From an uncultured Clostridia bacterium (lineage in GTDB: Bacteria > Bacillota > Clostridia > TANB77 > CAG-508): 64,000 nucleotides of DNA. A program made the translations under genes and the position numbers. The DNA lies in contig CAKPSH010000003.1 in the NCBI GenBank assembly GCA_934183325.1, positions 1-64,000 of the forward strand, read 5' to 3'. The notes beneath the pieces are model-generated. The model was not told where the DNA came from, made no database searches, and saw only the letters and a list, made by a program, of their open reading frames with translations. Position 1 is the first letter of the stretch. Each line of letters opens with the position of its first letter. Below are positions 46,520-54,995 of this stretch, piece after piece.

Positions 46520-46990
46520 ATGGCAGGATCTATTATGAATAAAGTATTAGACCTTTTCTCATCAAATGGAGAGGAAGAAGAAGAGGAAGAAGGATTAAAC
46601 AACCTAGGCTATGATACAGAAGAGGAAGAAGAAGAAAATGAATCAGAAGGAAAAAAATTCTTCGGAAGTAAAAAAGCAAAGCTAGTAAGCATGCCACAAA
46701 CTCAACAAATCAAAATGGTAATTTCACAACCTACTTCATTTGAACAATCAGAAGAAATATGCCAGTATTTGAAAGAAAAAAAATCTTGTATAGTTAATCT
46801 AGAATATGTAAATAAAGATGTAGCAAGAAGAATTGTTGATTTTATTAGTGGTGGAGTTTATGCATTAGATGCACATATACAAAAAGTATCTAACTCTATA
46901 TTTCTAGTAGCACCAACAAACTATGAAATATCAAATGAAATGGGAAGAGAAGAAATGAAGAGCAAGCTTTCAGTTTCTTGGCTAAAATAA
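46520..46990 (+). CDS. sepF: Cell division protein SepF
   Basis: SepF anchors FtsZ to the membrane and helps form the septum in Gram-positive bacteria. The 156-residue protein has an N-terminal amphipathic segment (SIMNKVLDLFSS), an acidic linker (five-Glu runs near residues 19 and 34) and the SepF domain (about 58-153) with QQIKMVISQPTSFEQSEEIC, CIVNLEYVNKDVARRIVDFI and GGVYALDAHIQKVSNSIFLV. GGAGG precedes the ATG. divIVA follows 76 bp later, as in many Firmicutes. Confidence 0.95.
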   Translation: MAGSIMNKVLDLFSSNGEEEEEEEGLNNLGYDTEEEEEENESEGKKFFGSKKAKLVSMPQTQQIKMVISQPTSFEQSEEICQYLKEKKSCIVNLEYVNKDVARRIVDFISGGVYALDAHIQKVSNSIFLVAPTNYEISNEMGREEMKSKLSVSWLK

Positions 46991-47010
46991 TAATATAACT
47001 TAATAAAAAA

Positions 47011-47042
47011 TATGAGGACAGAAGAATGCTGCTGTCCTCATA
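47011..47042 (+). promoter_or_regulatory. Hairpin between sepF and divIVA
   Basis: TATGAGGACAG at 47011-47021 pairs perfectly with CTGTCCTCATA at 47032-47042 around a 10-nt loop. No T run follows, so it may attenuate or stabilise rather than stop transcription. Confidence 0.55.
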
Positions 47043-47066
47043 AATGTATGTAAGGAGGAAGAAAGG

Positions 47067-47522
47067 ATGATTACACCATTAGATATCGAAAACAAAAAAT
47101 TTTCTAAACAAATGTTAAATGGATATAGTGTAGAAGAAGTTGACGATTTCCTTGAGGAATTGACAAGAGCATATGAAAAATTGTATAAAGAAGTAACAGA
47201 AAACAAAGGAAAAACAGAACAATTAACAAGTGATTTAAATAAATACCAATCTATTGAAACTACTTTACAAAATACTTTACTTATGGCACAAACAACAGCT
47301 GATGAAGTTAAGAAAACAGCCCAAAAACAAGCTGATGCAATTATAGCTGAAGCACAAAGTAAAGCAAAAGAAGCACTTTCAAGCGTAGAAAATGAAATTA
47401 TAATAAAACAAAAAGAACTTGATGATTTACAAAAACAATTTGATATATATAAAGCAAAAATGGAGTCTTTATTAATATCACAATTAGAGTTATTAAAAGA
47501 AACAGCAAAAGATAACAATTAA
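47067..47522 (+). CDS. divIVA: DivIVA domain protein
   Basis: A 151-residue coiled-coil protein that binds curved membrane at poles and septa. The N-terminal motif ITPLDIENKKFSKQMLNGYS with VEEVDDFLEEL is the DivIVA lipid-binding domain; the rest is a long coiled coil (residues 30-145) containing AQKQADAIIAEAQSKAKE. GGAGGAAGAAAGG precedes the ATG. Placed after sepF, it fits a role in division-site or polar organisation. A terminator follows. Confidence 0.93.
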   Translation: MITPLDIENKKFSKQMLNGYSVEEVDDFLEELTRAYEKLYKEVTENKGKTEQLTSDLNKYQSIETTLQNTLLMAQTTADEVKKTAQKQADAIIAEAQSKAKEALSSVENEIIIKQKELDDLQKQFDIYKAKMESLLISQLELLKETAKDNN

Positions 47523-47573
47523 TATAGAACTATATTAGGAACAATGAGAGAAAAAAGTCCAATTATAAATATG

Positions 47574-47607
47574 ATAATTCCAACAAATTTGTTGGAATTA
47601 TTTTTTA
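47574..47607 (+). terminator. Terminator of divIVA
   Basis: A 28-bp palindrome (47574-47601; ATAATTCCAACAAA and its complement) is followed by a run of T. It lies in the gap before the convergent gerKC and could serve both strands. Confidence 0.8.
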
Positions 47608-47693
47608 ATTCAAAGATACCATAAGATATAGTTTTAACAAAAACATATATAGAAATAATAAAAATAATAAATGGCATAAAATCAAATCCTTTC

Positions 47694-48947
47694 TTATGAA
47701 ATAAAGTAGCTTGTATTAATGATTACGTTAACATTAACATTAAATGTAGAAGTCTCATATTTAGAATTCCAATCATAGTCGATCCAATCCTGAGTAGTAG
47801 GAAAAAGATGGACGGCATATTTTCCAAGTTTAGCTATATCGGATTTATATTCTTTAGAAGTTTTTTCATAATAATTAAGTATAAGTTTTGAAATATAATC
47901 GGAGATGGCTTTTTCTAATTCAGATAATTGTTTAGTTGATGTTATATGGGAACTTTCTAAATTAGACAATAAAGTAACATTCAAATCTACATCTGTTGTT
48001 ATTTCTGGAACAGAATTACGTATATTTACTTTATGCGAACATTCCATATTTTGAGATAAGTGCAAATCAATAAAGCTATTATCATCAAAAGGACTTGGAA
48101 CAGAAACAACAGCCTCTTTTAAATCATTAGTAATAATCAAATAAGGAAGTGTTTCATCTACAGTAAGATTACCAACATAATTTTCTCCTTTAAATACAGC
48201 AAGTCCACCAACGACAATATCTGTTTTCTTTTCATTCTGCTCTCCAGAATTATTAGAAGAACTAGAAGAGCTTGATGGGCCAGAAGTTGCTACAGATGAA
48301 TTAACAGATTCAGTAATATTATCTTCTTTTATACCACCTAAAATAGCACAGGTTTCACCAAAAGTATCAGAAATACTAGTATAGAGATGATTTAATGTAA
48401 TATTTGAAGTAAAACCTGAATAACTAGTGGAATTTGCTATAATTTTATAATATTTAGCGGTCGAGTTCTCAAAGATAGGATTTGTATATGATAAGAATTC
48501 AGTTGCTGGACAAGTTGATATTAGAATGTTACAAGTCGAACGTAGCTCAGCATTATTTTCTAGGGTATAAATATATTTGTATATTCCTTTTTTAGCAAGT
48601 TTGTCAGAAAAAACAATGAATTTACAATGTGATAGATTTACATCTTTGCTAGTTAAGGAATTTAATTCATTAAGCCCAGAATAAATTGAAGAACATTCAA
48701 TACTTTTAGTTAGAGTATCTTTGGAGCCCTTATCACTAGAACTGCCAGAATTTCCAGAACTATTAGAATTTGTTGCAGAAGGAATGGAAATTTGAAAAGT
48801 CATTTTGAGTTCTTTAGATTCTCCTATATCAAAACCTAAAGCAACTACATAAGCTAAATCATCTATATCTTCTTCATGCCAATATCCACTAAAAATAATT
48901 GCACAAAGTATTATGAAAATAAGTGTAAAAATAAATTTTTTAGACAT
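47694..48947 (-). CDS. gerKC: Spore germination protein GerKC (GerAC family), lipobox Cys replaced
   Basis: A 417-residue C subunit of a germinant receptor, which sits on the outside of the spore inner membrane. After a hydrophobic leader the sequence reads FSGYWHEEDIDDLAYVVALG. In family members this is [SA]GCW, with the Cys lipidated and retained; here it is Tyr (TAT, one base from TGT). The rest is typical: LTSKDVNLSHCKFIVFSDKL, NAELRSTCNILIST, GLAVFKGENYVGNL and a C-terminal helical region. A Ser/Asn-rich insert (about residues 215-240) is present. It overlaps gerKB by 8 bp. It may be secreted or held by its uncleaved leader. Confidence 0.9.
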   Translation of the reverse strand: MSKKFIFTLIFIILCAIIFSGYWHEEDIDDLAYVVALGFDIGESKELKMTFQISIPSATNSNSSGNSGSSSDKGSKDTLTKSIECSSIYSGLNELNSLTSKDVNLSHCKFIVFSDKLAKKGIYKYIYTLENNAELRSTCNILISTCPATEFLSYTNPIFENSTAKYYKIIANSTSYSGFTSNITLNHLYTSISDTFGETCAILGGIKEDNITESVNSSVATSGPSSSSSSSNNSGEQNEKKTDIVVGGLAVFKGENYVGNLTVDETLPYLIITNDLKEAVVSVPSPFDDNSFIDLHLSQNMECSHKVNIRNSVPEITTDVDLNVTLLSNLESSHITSTKQLSELEKAISDYISKLILNYYEKTSKEYKSDIAKLGKYAVHLFPTTQDWIDYDWNSKYETSTFNVNVNVIINTSYFIS

Positions 48948-50055
48948 TGTGTGAAATCTCCTTTTTAAATAATTTAATGATTATCTTTTTAATGCCAGCC
49001 ATAATTAATATTGATATACTAAAAATAATGAAAAAACCAAGAGTAATATATTTATATAAGATGTTATTTATTAGTTCTAAATCAGACATATTACTAAGAA
49101 TGGATGTAATTACAAATATAATAGAACAAAAAGCATAAATCATACTTGCTGGATATTTTATATTGGTAATTTGTTTAAAACTATTTAATATAAGGCTAAA
49201 ATTTAAGGCAGAATATATAAGCAAAAAAGGAATCCATACTAACAAAAATAAAGCATCAATACTTTGAATATAATCGCCTAAAGTTATTTGTCTTGCAAGT
49301 AGGTACAACGAAATTGGGGTTGAAGAACTTGATATTTGAGGAAAAGAAAACATCAAGGCGGAAACAACTAATATCATAAGCAATGCATAAAAGAAAATAC
49401 TTGTAATGCCAACTTTTTTGAAATCAGATACATTTTCTAACATTGAAAATATAAAAAAAAGTATATAGATGCATCCATATCCTGAAAAATTAATAAGACC
49501 ATCCCAAAAGGTTTCCTTTATCCCAAAGCCAAATATAGGAAAAACTTGTTGAAAAGTGTAATGTTTAAGTGATGAAAAATATAAAAAACAAATGCTAAAT
49601 ATCATAAGCGGAATCCAAATTAAGGTTGCTCTGCAAATGGATTTGAAACCTAAAAAATTTAAGATTCCTATAACACATATAACAGCTAAAATTATGAGTG
49701 GAATATTTAAATGTGAAAAATATATTAAAGATAATCCTTTGACAAAAGTAGAAAGCCTCATAGAGGTTAATAGAATGACGAAACTAATAAAACAAACTGA
49801 ATAGATAATTTTTAAGGGTTTACCACCTAAAAATTCACAAATATCAATAATATTATAACCCGGAAAATGTACAAGGATTTTATTAATAATAAGAAAAATA
49901 ATAAGCATTAAAATAGTAATAAAAACTATATTCAATAAAGTAGCAGAACCGGTTGCATTTATTAATGTATTAGGAAGACCTAATAAAATCGAAGATATAA
50001 GAACTGTAAGCACAATTGAAAAAGCTTCAAATCTTTTTAATCTATAAGAATTCAT
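48940..50055 (-). CDS. gerKB: Spore germination permease GerKB (GerAB family)
   Basis: A 371-residue B subunit, a member of the amino-acid/polyamine/organocation superfamily with about ten membrane helices and little soluble sequence. It starts MNSYRLKRFEAFSIVLTVLI, with IDICEFLGGKPLKIIYSVCF following TM2, as in GerAB proteins. The B subunit is thought to bind the germinant within the inner spore membrane. The gene sits 2 bp downstream of gerKA and overlaps gerKC, the usual A-B-C order. Confidence 0.92.
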   Translation of the reverse strand: MNSYRLKRFEAFSIVLTVLISSILLGLPNTLINATGSATLLNIVFITILMLIIFLIINKILVHFPGYNIIDICEFLGGKPLKIIYSVCFISFVILLTSMRLSTFVKGLSLIYFSHLNIPLIILAVICVIGILNFLGFKSICRATLIWIPLMIFSICFLYFSSLKHYTFQQVFPIFGFGIKETFWDGLINFSGYGCIYILFFIFSMLENVSDFKKVGITSIFFYALLMILVVSALMFSFPQISSSSTPISLYLLARQITLGDYIQSIDALFLLVWIPFLLIYSALNFSLILNSFKQITNIKYPASMIYAFCSIIFVITSILSNMSDLELINNILYKYITLGFFIIFSISILIMAGIKKIIIKLFKKEISHNV

Positions 50056-50057
50056 AA

Positions 50058-51722
50058 CTAATTTTTACCTCCAAATTTCCATTTCATACTTATTTTAGGC
50101 TCTCTTTGTGCACGTTTTGTTTTCAAAAATGGTTCACGTTTTTCTCTCTTCCAAATTGGATTTAAGAAATAAGAATTACTTTTATGAACACCGAAAAAAG
50201 TATAAGGGTTAAGATAGCAAACTCCAAAAGAATTAATTGATGATAAAGCACCTAAATGAATAGTTATTGCAAGAGCAATTCCAAGGAAACCAGCAAAATA
50301 TCCTGCCAAGATATATGCAAATCTAACAATTCTGATATGAAAACTCAATGAGTAATCAGGTACAGCAAAGGATGTTAAACCAGTGATAGCTACAACAATT
50401 ATTAATATTGGACTAACTATATGAGCACTTACAGCAGCATCTCCTAAAATCAAACCACCAACAATACCAATGGTTTGACCTAGAGGGGAAGGTACATAAA
50501 TACCAGATTCTCTAATTAATTCCAAAGAAATTTCCATTATTAAAATTTCAAAAATAATAGGAAAAGGTACTGAATTTCTAGAGGAGACTATTGCAAACAA
50601 TAATTCAGTAGGAATAATTTCTTGATGAAAAGTGGTAACAGCTATATAAAATCCAGGTAAAGATAAGGTAATAATTAAAGCTAATAATCTAACAAATTTT
50701 AGTAAATTTGAAAAATATGAGTTAAGGTTTTTATCTTCTGATGAAGACAAAAAATCGGTTAAGACACTTGGAGCAACTAAAACATAAGGAGAACCATTAA
50801 TAATAATAGCAACACGCCCGTCTAAGAGATAACTAGCAACTCTATCTGGTCTTTCTGTAGCAATAACTAAAGGCAGACCAAATTTGGAATCAGTAATTAA
50901 TTGCTCGAGTTCACCAGATGAAATTATAGAGTCAACTTCAACATTATTTACTCTATATTTTACTTCTGAAATAAGACTTGGATTAGCAATATTTTTTAAA
51001 TAGCAAATACAGCAAGTATTATTATTAATCTTACCAACAGAGGTAGTTTCAATTATTAAATTTTCACTATTAATTAATCTCCTCAACAAAGAAGTATTTG
51101 TACGAATAGCTTCTATAAAACCTTCTTGGGATCCACGTATAATAAATTCATTATCAGGAATAGGAATACTTCTTTTTTCAAAGCCTTTAGCATCTATTAA
51201 AAAGGCAACTGATAAAGTGTCAATAAAAAGAGCAGAAACGCCAGAGTTAACAGCTAAAAAAATTTTTGAAAATTCATTGGAAGTAGAAACATCATTTTGA
51301 GGTAATAGTGAATCAAGAATATAATTTTGAAAATCCTGAGGTTTAACGATAGACACTTTTTTTTCTTGATTATTAGTTTGAGTGTGGGAAGAAAGAGTTT
51401 TACTCTGCAACATAAGAGGATCAAGTACATAATGATTTATAGAATTAGTATTAATCATTCCATCAATATAAAATAAAAATGATTTATATTGTTTGTTCTG
51501 AAAAGTTAAAAAAAATTCACGAAGTTTGATATCACTATTTATACGTACAGAGTATTTATCTTGTATAAATGTTAAATTATCATCATATTTATATGAAACT
51601 TTTTCGTGGATTTTATCTGGTTCTTCATTTGGATGAACATTAGAATCTGATAATGTAAATTCATAGTTGTTTTGTTCTTGATATTGAAATAATTGGCGTA
51701 TTGAATTTATAAGTTTGCCCAT
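50058..51722 (-). CDS. gerKA: Spore germination protein GerKA (GerAA family)
   Basis: A 554-residue A subunit. A soluble N-terminal half with a variable start is followed by FLFYIDGMINTNSINHYVLD and FLIDAKGFEKRSIPIPDNE, then RGSQEGFIEAIRTNTSLLRR, LLDGRVAIIINGSPYVLVAPS, and about five membrane helices with IPTELLFAIVSSRNSVPFPI and ESGIYVPSPLGQTIGIVGGL. All are conserved in GerAA. AAAGGAG precedes the ATG. First gene of the gerKA-KB-KC operon. Expression in the forespore (sigma-G) is known for the family; I see no convincing promoter. Confidence 0.95.
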   Translation of the reverse strand: MGKLINSIRQLFQYQEQNNYEFTLSDSNVHPNEEPDKIHEKVSYKYDDNLTFIQDKYSVRINSDIKLREFFLTFQNKQYKSFLFYIDGMINTNSINHYVLDPLMLQSKTLSSHTQTNNQEKKVSIVKPQDFQNYILDSLLPQNDVSTSNEFSKIFLAVNSGVSALFIDTLSVAFLIDAKGFEKRSIPIPDNEFIIRGSQEGFIEAIRTNTSLLRRLINSENLIIETTSVGKINNNTCCICYLKNIANPSLISEVKYRVNNVEVDSIISSGELEQLITDSKFGLPLVIATERPDRVASYLLDGRVAIIINGSPYVLVAPSVLTDFLSSSEDKNLNSYFSNLLKFVRLLALIITLSLPGFYIAVTTFHQEIIPTELLFAIVSSRNSVPFPIIFEILIMEISLELIRESGIYVPSPLGQTIGIVGGLILGDAAVSAHIVSPILIIVVAITGLTSFAVPDYSLSFHIRIVRFAYILAGYFAGFLGIALAITIHLGALSSINSFGVCYLNPYTFFGVHKSNSYFLNPIWKREKREPFLKTKRAQREPKISMKWKFGGKN

Positions 51723-51806
51723 CTTTTTCTCCTTTCTATTTTATAATTATTTACATTATTTACAGAAAATAGGAATATATACTTAAAAAGAGAATTTAAT
51801 AATAAA

Positions 51807-52030
51807 ATTTTTAGTTACAATTCCTTGAGAATATTATTTAATGGCATTTATTTATATATATTATTTAAAATTTCCGTTCTTCAAGGCGTTTAAGTTACCA
51901 ATACTTCCACAAAAAGATACACACTCTGCAAACAGTATAAAATAAATTGGTTAAGGTCGAACTCGATTTTAAATAATATATATAAATTCTGCCTTATTTT
52001 ATTTTTTTATTATGAATTGTAACTAAAAAT
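51807..52030. ncRNA. Long nested inverted repeat in the gerKA-upp gap; candidate structured RNA
   Basis: The 398-bp gap 51723-52120 has no gene. It holds an outer perfect 17-bp inverted repeat (51807-51823 with 52014-52030) and an inner perfect 22-bp one (51850-51871 with 51966-51987), plus GGCA/TGCC pairing between them (51843-51846 with 51990-51993). The apical 94 nt can add GTTC/GAAC and ACCAAT/ATTGGT pairs. The result is a rod with an internal bubble, superficially like 6S RNA. The strand is unknown. Alternatives are a palindromic repeat element or a divergent regulatory structure. Confidence 0.45.
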
Positions 52031-52035
52031 CATAC

Positions 52036-52064
52036 TTGATATTTATTAAAAATAATAGTAAAAT
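52036..52064 (+). promoter_or_regulatory. upp: Sigma-A promoter for upp, inside an 11-bp inverted repeat
   Basis: TTGATA at 52036-52041, a 17-bp spacer and TAAAAT at 52059-52064. ACTTGATATTT (52034-52044) and its complement (52070-52080) flank the promoter, so the repeat could be an operator covering the -35 box and start site. Confidence 0.65.
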
Positions 52065-52120
52065 AAAGCAAATATCAAGTGCAAATTTGATAATAATTAG
52101 TAAATGGAGGATAGGAGAAT

Positions 52121-52747
52121 ATGGAACCTATAGAAGTAAAACACCCATTAATTGAACACAAATTAGGAATTTTAAGAGACAAAAAAACAGGAACAAAAGA
52201 ATTTAGAGAATTAATCTCAGAAATAACATTATTTTTATGTTATGAAGCAATGAAAGATGCTAAAACATATGAAGAAGAAATAGAGACACCAATTACAAAA
52301 ACAACAGTTAACAAATTAAATGAAAATCATTATGTATTTGTACCAATTTTAAGAGCAGGGACAGGGATGATAGATGGTATTACAACAATGATACCAAATG
52401 CCAAAATAGGACATATAGGATTATATAGAAATGAAGAAACACTTGAACCGGTTAAGTACTTATTCAAAATGCCTAAACATATAGAAGACAAGGAAATAAT
52501 AATAATTGATCCAATGTTAGCAACAGGTGGTTCAGGATGTGCAGCAATACAAATGATTAAAGATGAAGGAGTAAAAAATATAAAATTCTTATGTGTAATA
52601 GCTGCTCCAGAAGGAATTGAAAGAATGAGAAAAGAACATCCAGATGTTCAAATTTATTGTGCTAAAATAGATGATCATTTAAATGAAAAAGGATATATTG
52701 TACCAGGACTTGGAGATGCAGGAGATAGAATTTTTGGAACAAAATAA
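52121..52747 (+). CDS. upp: Uracil phosphoribosyltransferase
   Basis: It converts uracil and PRPP to UMP in pyrimidine salvage. The 208-residue product has the expected length and motifs: HPLIEHKLGILRDKKTGTKE, VPILRAGTGMIDG, GLYRNEETLEP, the PRPP loop IIDPMLATGGSG, and the uracil-binding C-terminus YIVPGLGDAGDRIFG. GGAGGATAGGAG precedes the ATG. Single-gene transcript between its promoter and a shared bidirectional terminator. Confidence 0.97.
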   Translation: MEPIEVKHPLIEHKLGILRDKKTGTKEFRELISEITLFLCYEAMKDAKTYEEEIETPITKTTVNKLNENHYVFVPILRAGTGMIDGITTMIPNAKIGHIGLYRNEETLEPVKYLFKMPKHIEDKEIIIIDPMLATGGSGCAAIQMIKDEGVKNIKFLCVIAAPEGIERMRKEHPDVQIYCAKIDDHLNEKGYIVPGLGDAGDRIFGTK

Positions 52748-52760
52748 TAAAAGAATATAA

Positions 52761-52796
52761 AAATAAAAGGGGGTAATTAAATACCTCCTTTTATTT
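52761..52796. terminator. Bidirectional terminator between upp and rpmF
   Basis: A 15-bp stem (52761-52775 with 52782-52796; AAAAGGGGGTA against TACCTCCTTTT, one G-T pair) lies between convergent genes, with A and T runs on the two sides. Confidence 0.8.
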
Positions 52797-52980
52797 ATTC
52801 AGCTGAATCAACATTGATTACTTGTTTTCCGTTGTAATATCCACAGTTAGGGCAAGCTCTATGTGGAAGAACTGGTTCATGACAATGAGGACAAGTAACG
52901 ATATTTGGATTTTCTAATTTCCATGTAGAACGTTTAGATCCTGTTCTAGCTTTAGACCATCTTCTTTTTGGTTGTGCCAT
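52795..52980 (-). CDS. rpmF: 50S ribosomal protein L32
   Basis: A 61-residue basic protein starting MAQPKRRWSKARTGSKRSTW, the L32 signature, with a zinc ribbon formed by CPHC and CPNC (the four-Cys, zinc-binding form). GGAGGG precedes the ATG. The gene is transcribed alone from a strong promoter on the - strand and shares its terminator with upp. Confidence 0.97.
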   Translation of the reverse strand: MAQPKRRWSKARTGSKRSTWKLENPNIVTCPHCHEPVLPHRACPNCGYYNGKQVINVDSAE

Positions 52981-53052
52981 TTTAATTCCCTCCTTAACTA
53001 GTCAAGATATGTATATATCTTTATAAAATTATTGATTAAGTCATACCTTAAC

Positions 53053-53081
53053 AGTATACTAGCATTTTTTTGTTTTGTCAA
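53053..53081 (-). promoter_or_regulatory. rpmF: Sigma-A promoter for rpmF
   Basis: On the - strand, TTGACA (53081-53076), a 17-bp spacer and TATACT (53058-53053). Its -35 box is 3 bp from the -35 box of the divergent comEB promoter. Confidence 0.8.
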
Positions 53082-53084
53082 TAC

Positions 53085-53113
53085 TTGTTAAAAAAAAATA
53101 CTTATGGTATAAT
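53085..53113 (+). promoter_or_regulatory. Sigma-A promoter for the comEB-der operon
   Basis: TTGTTA at 53085-53090, a 17-bp spacer and TATAAT at 53108-53113. The predicted start near 53120 leaves a leader of only about 11 nt before the TTG start. Confidence 0.7.
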
Positions 53114-53130
53114 GATTTGCGGTGATATGA

Positions 53131-53631
53131 TTGAACGAGAATAGAGTAGATAAAACTAATTATTATTTAGACATAGCAGAAGCAGTAGCGGAAAGAGGAA
53201 CTTGTCTAAGAAAAAATTTTGGATGTATTATAGTAAAAAACGATGAAATTATTGCCACAGGATACACAGGAGCACCTAGAGGAAGAGCAAATTGTATAGA
53301 ACTTGGATATTGTACCAAAAAGAAAATCTTTCCAGAAGTTAGACATGGAGGGTATGATGCTTGTAGGTCTGTACATGCAGAACAAAATGCAATAATTAGT
53401 GCATCTAGAAGAGATATGATAGATTCTACTATGTATTTAGTAGGAATAAGAAAAGATACAGGAGAATACGAAGAAGGTGCAAATTCTTGTCAAACGTGTA
53501 GGAAAATGATTATAAATGCAGGAATAAAAAAAGTCATTGTTAGGGGAACCAATAAAAATGATTACTTAGAAATCAATGTAGATGAATGGGTGAAAAATGA
53601 TGACTTATTAAACGGAATCATAAATTATTAA
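53131..53631 (+). CDS. dCMP deaminase (ComEB family)
   Basis: A 166-residue zinc enzyme that converts dCMP to dUMP for thymidylate synthesis. The start is TTG at 53131, with GGTGAT a few bases upstream; no better in-frame start exists. Motifs: GTCLRKNFGCIIVKNDEIIA, GYTGAPRG, and the zinc/catalytic SVHAEQNAI followed by SCQTCRKMIINAG. ComEB is historically named from a competence operon but acts as the deaminase. The gene is 19 bp upstream of der and probably cotranscribed with it. Confidence 0.92.
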   Translation: MNENRVDKTNYYLDIAEAVAERGTCLRKNFGCIIVKNDEIIATGYTGAPRGRANCIELGYCTKKKIFPEVRHGGYDACRSVHAEQNAIISASRRDMIDSTMYLVGIRKDTGEYEEGANSCQTCRKMIINAGIKKVIVRGTNKNDYLEINVDEWVKNDDLLNGIINY

Positions 53632-53650
53632 TAGAAAGGGGATTAAATAA

Positions 53651-54982
53651 ATGTCAAAACCAATAGTAGCACTTGTTGGAAGACCAAATGTTGGAAAATC
53701 AACTTTTTTCAATTATGTTATAGGTCAAAGAATATCAATAGTTGAAGACAAGCCAGGAGTTACAAGAGATAGAATTTATGGAGAAGCTAATTGGTGTGGA
53801 AAAAACTTCACTTTAATAGATACAGGAGGAATAGAACCAAAATCTGATGACATTATTGTTGTAAGTATGCTTGAGCAAGTTAATATAGCAATTTCTATGG
53901 CTGATGTTATTATTTTTATGACAGACATAAAAAATGGAATGTTAGAAACAGATAAAGATATAGCTTTAATGTTAAAAAAATCTAAAAAACCAATTGTTTT
54001 AGTATGTAATAAAGCAGATAATTATGGAAGCAATCCAATAGAAATTAATGAATTCTATGCCTTAGGCTTAGGAGAGCCTATTGCAGTATCATCTTCAAAT
54101 GCAAAAGGAATAGGAGATGTATTGGAAGCTGTCTGCAAAAAATTACCAGAAAGTAGTGAAAATGAAAATGAGGAAATAACTAAGGTTGCAGTTATAGGCA
54201 AACCAAATGTAGGAAAATCTTCATTAATAAATAGAATTCTTGGTGAAAATAGGGTAATAGTAAGTAATATTGCAGGAACAACAAGAGACGCAATAGACAC
54301 ATATTATGAGAACCAGTATGGAAAATATAATTTTATAGATACGGCTGGAATTAGAAGACATAATAAAATAAAAGAAAATATTGAAAAATATAGTATAATG
54401 AGAACATTACTTGCTATTGAAAGAGCAGATGTATGTTTAATGATGATTGATGCAACAGAAGGTGTAACAGAGCAAGATACAAAGATAGCAGGAGAAGCAC
54501 ATGAAGCAGGAAAAGGAATTATAATAGTTGTAAACAAATGGGATGAAATAGAAAAAGATAATAGTACATTTAATAAATTCAAACAGGATATCTATAATAA
54601 GCTTGCATATTTAACATATGCACCAATAATATTCATATCTGCTAAGACAGGACAAAGAGTGGATAATCTATTTGAAATGATTAATAAAGTAAATGCAATG
54701 AATTCTATCAGAGTTTCAACAGGAACTTTAAATAAAGTAATAGATGAAGCAATTGCTATAACACAACCACCAACAGATAAGGGTAGAAGATTGAAAATAC
54801 TATATGTTACACAAGCAAGTACAAGACCACCAACATTTATTGTCTTTGTAAATAATAAGGAATTGTTCCATTTTTCTTATGAAAGATATTTAACAAATCA
54901 TATAAGAAGAGAGTTCGGTCTTGAGGGAACACCTGTTAGAATAATAGCAAGAGAAAAAAAGGATGAAAATCCAGATGAGTAG
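53651..54982 (+). CDS. der: Ribosome-assembly GTPase Der (EngA)
   Basis: A 443-residue protein with two tandem GTPase domains, the hallmark of Der, and a C-terminal KH-like domain. The first G1 is GRPNVGKST (10-18) with DTGG and NKAD; the second is GKPNVGKSS (near 181) with DTAGIRR and NKWD. It helps late 50S subunit assembly. AAAGGGG precedes the ATG. The order der-plsY-gpsA is conserved in many Firmicutes. Confidence 0.97.
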   Translation: MSKPIVALVGRPNVGKSTFFNYVIGQRISIVEDKPGVTRDRIYGEANWCGKNFTLIDTGGIEPKSDDIIVVSMLEQVNIAISMADVIIFMTDIKNGMLETDKDIALMLKKSKKPIVLVCNKADNYGSNPIEINEFYALGLGEPIAVSSSNAKGIGDVLEAVCKKLPESSENENEEITKVAVIGKPNVGKSSLINRILGENRVIVSNIAGTTRDAIDTYYENQYGKYNFIDTAGIRRHNKIKENIEKYSIMRTLLAIERADVCLMMIDATEGVTEQDTKIAGEAHEAGKGIIIVVNKWDEIEKDNSTFNKFKQDIYNKLAYLTYAPIIFISAKTGQRVDNLFEMINKVNAMNSIRVSTGTLNKVIDEAIAITQPPTDKGRRLKILYVTQASTRPPTFIVFVNNKELFHFSYERYLTNHIRREFGLEGTPVRIIAREKKDENPDE

Positions 54983-54995
54983 GGAGGAATAAAAA

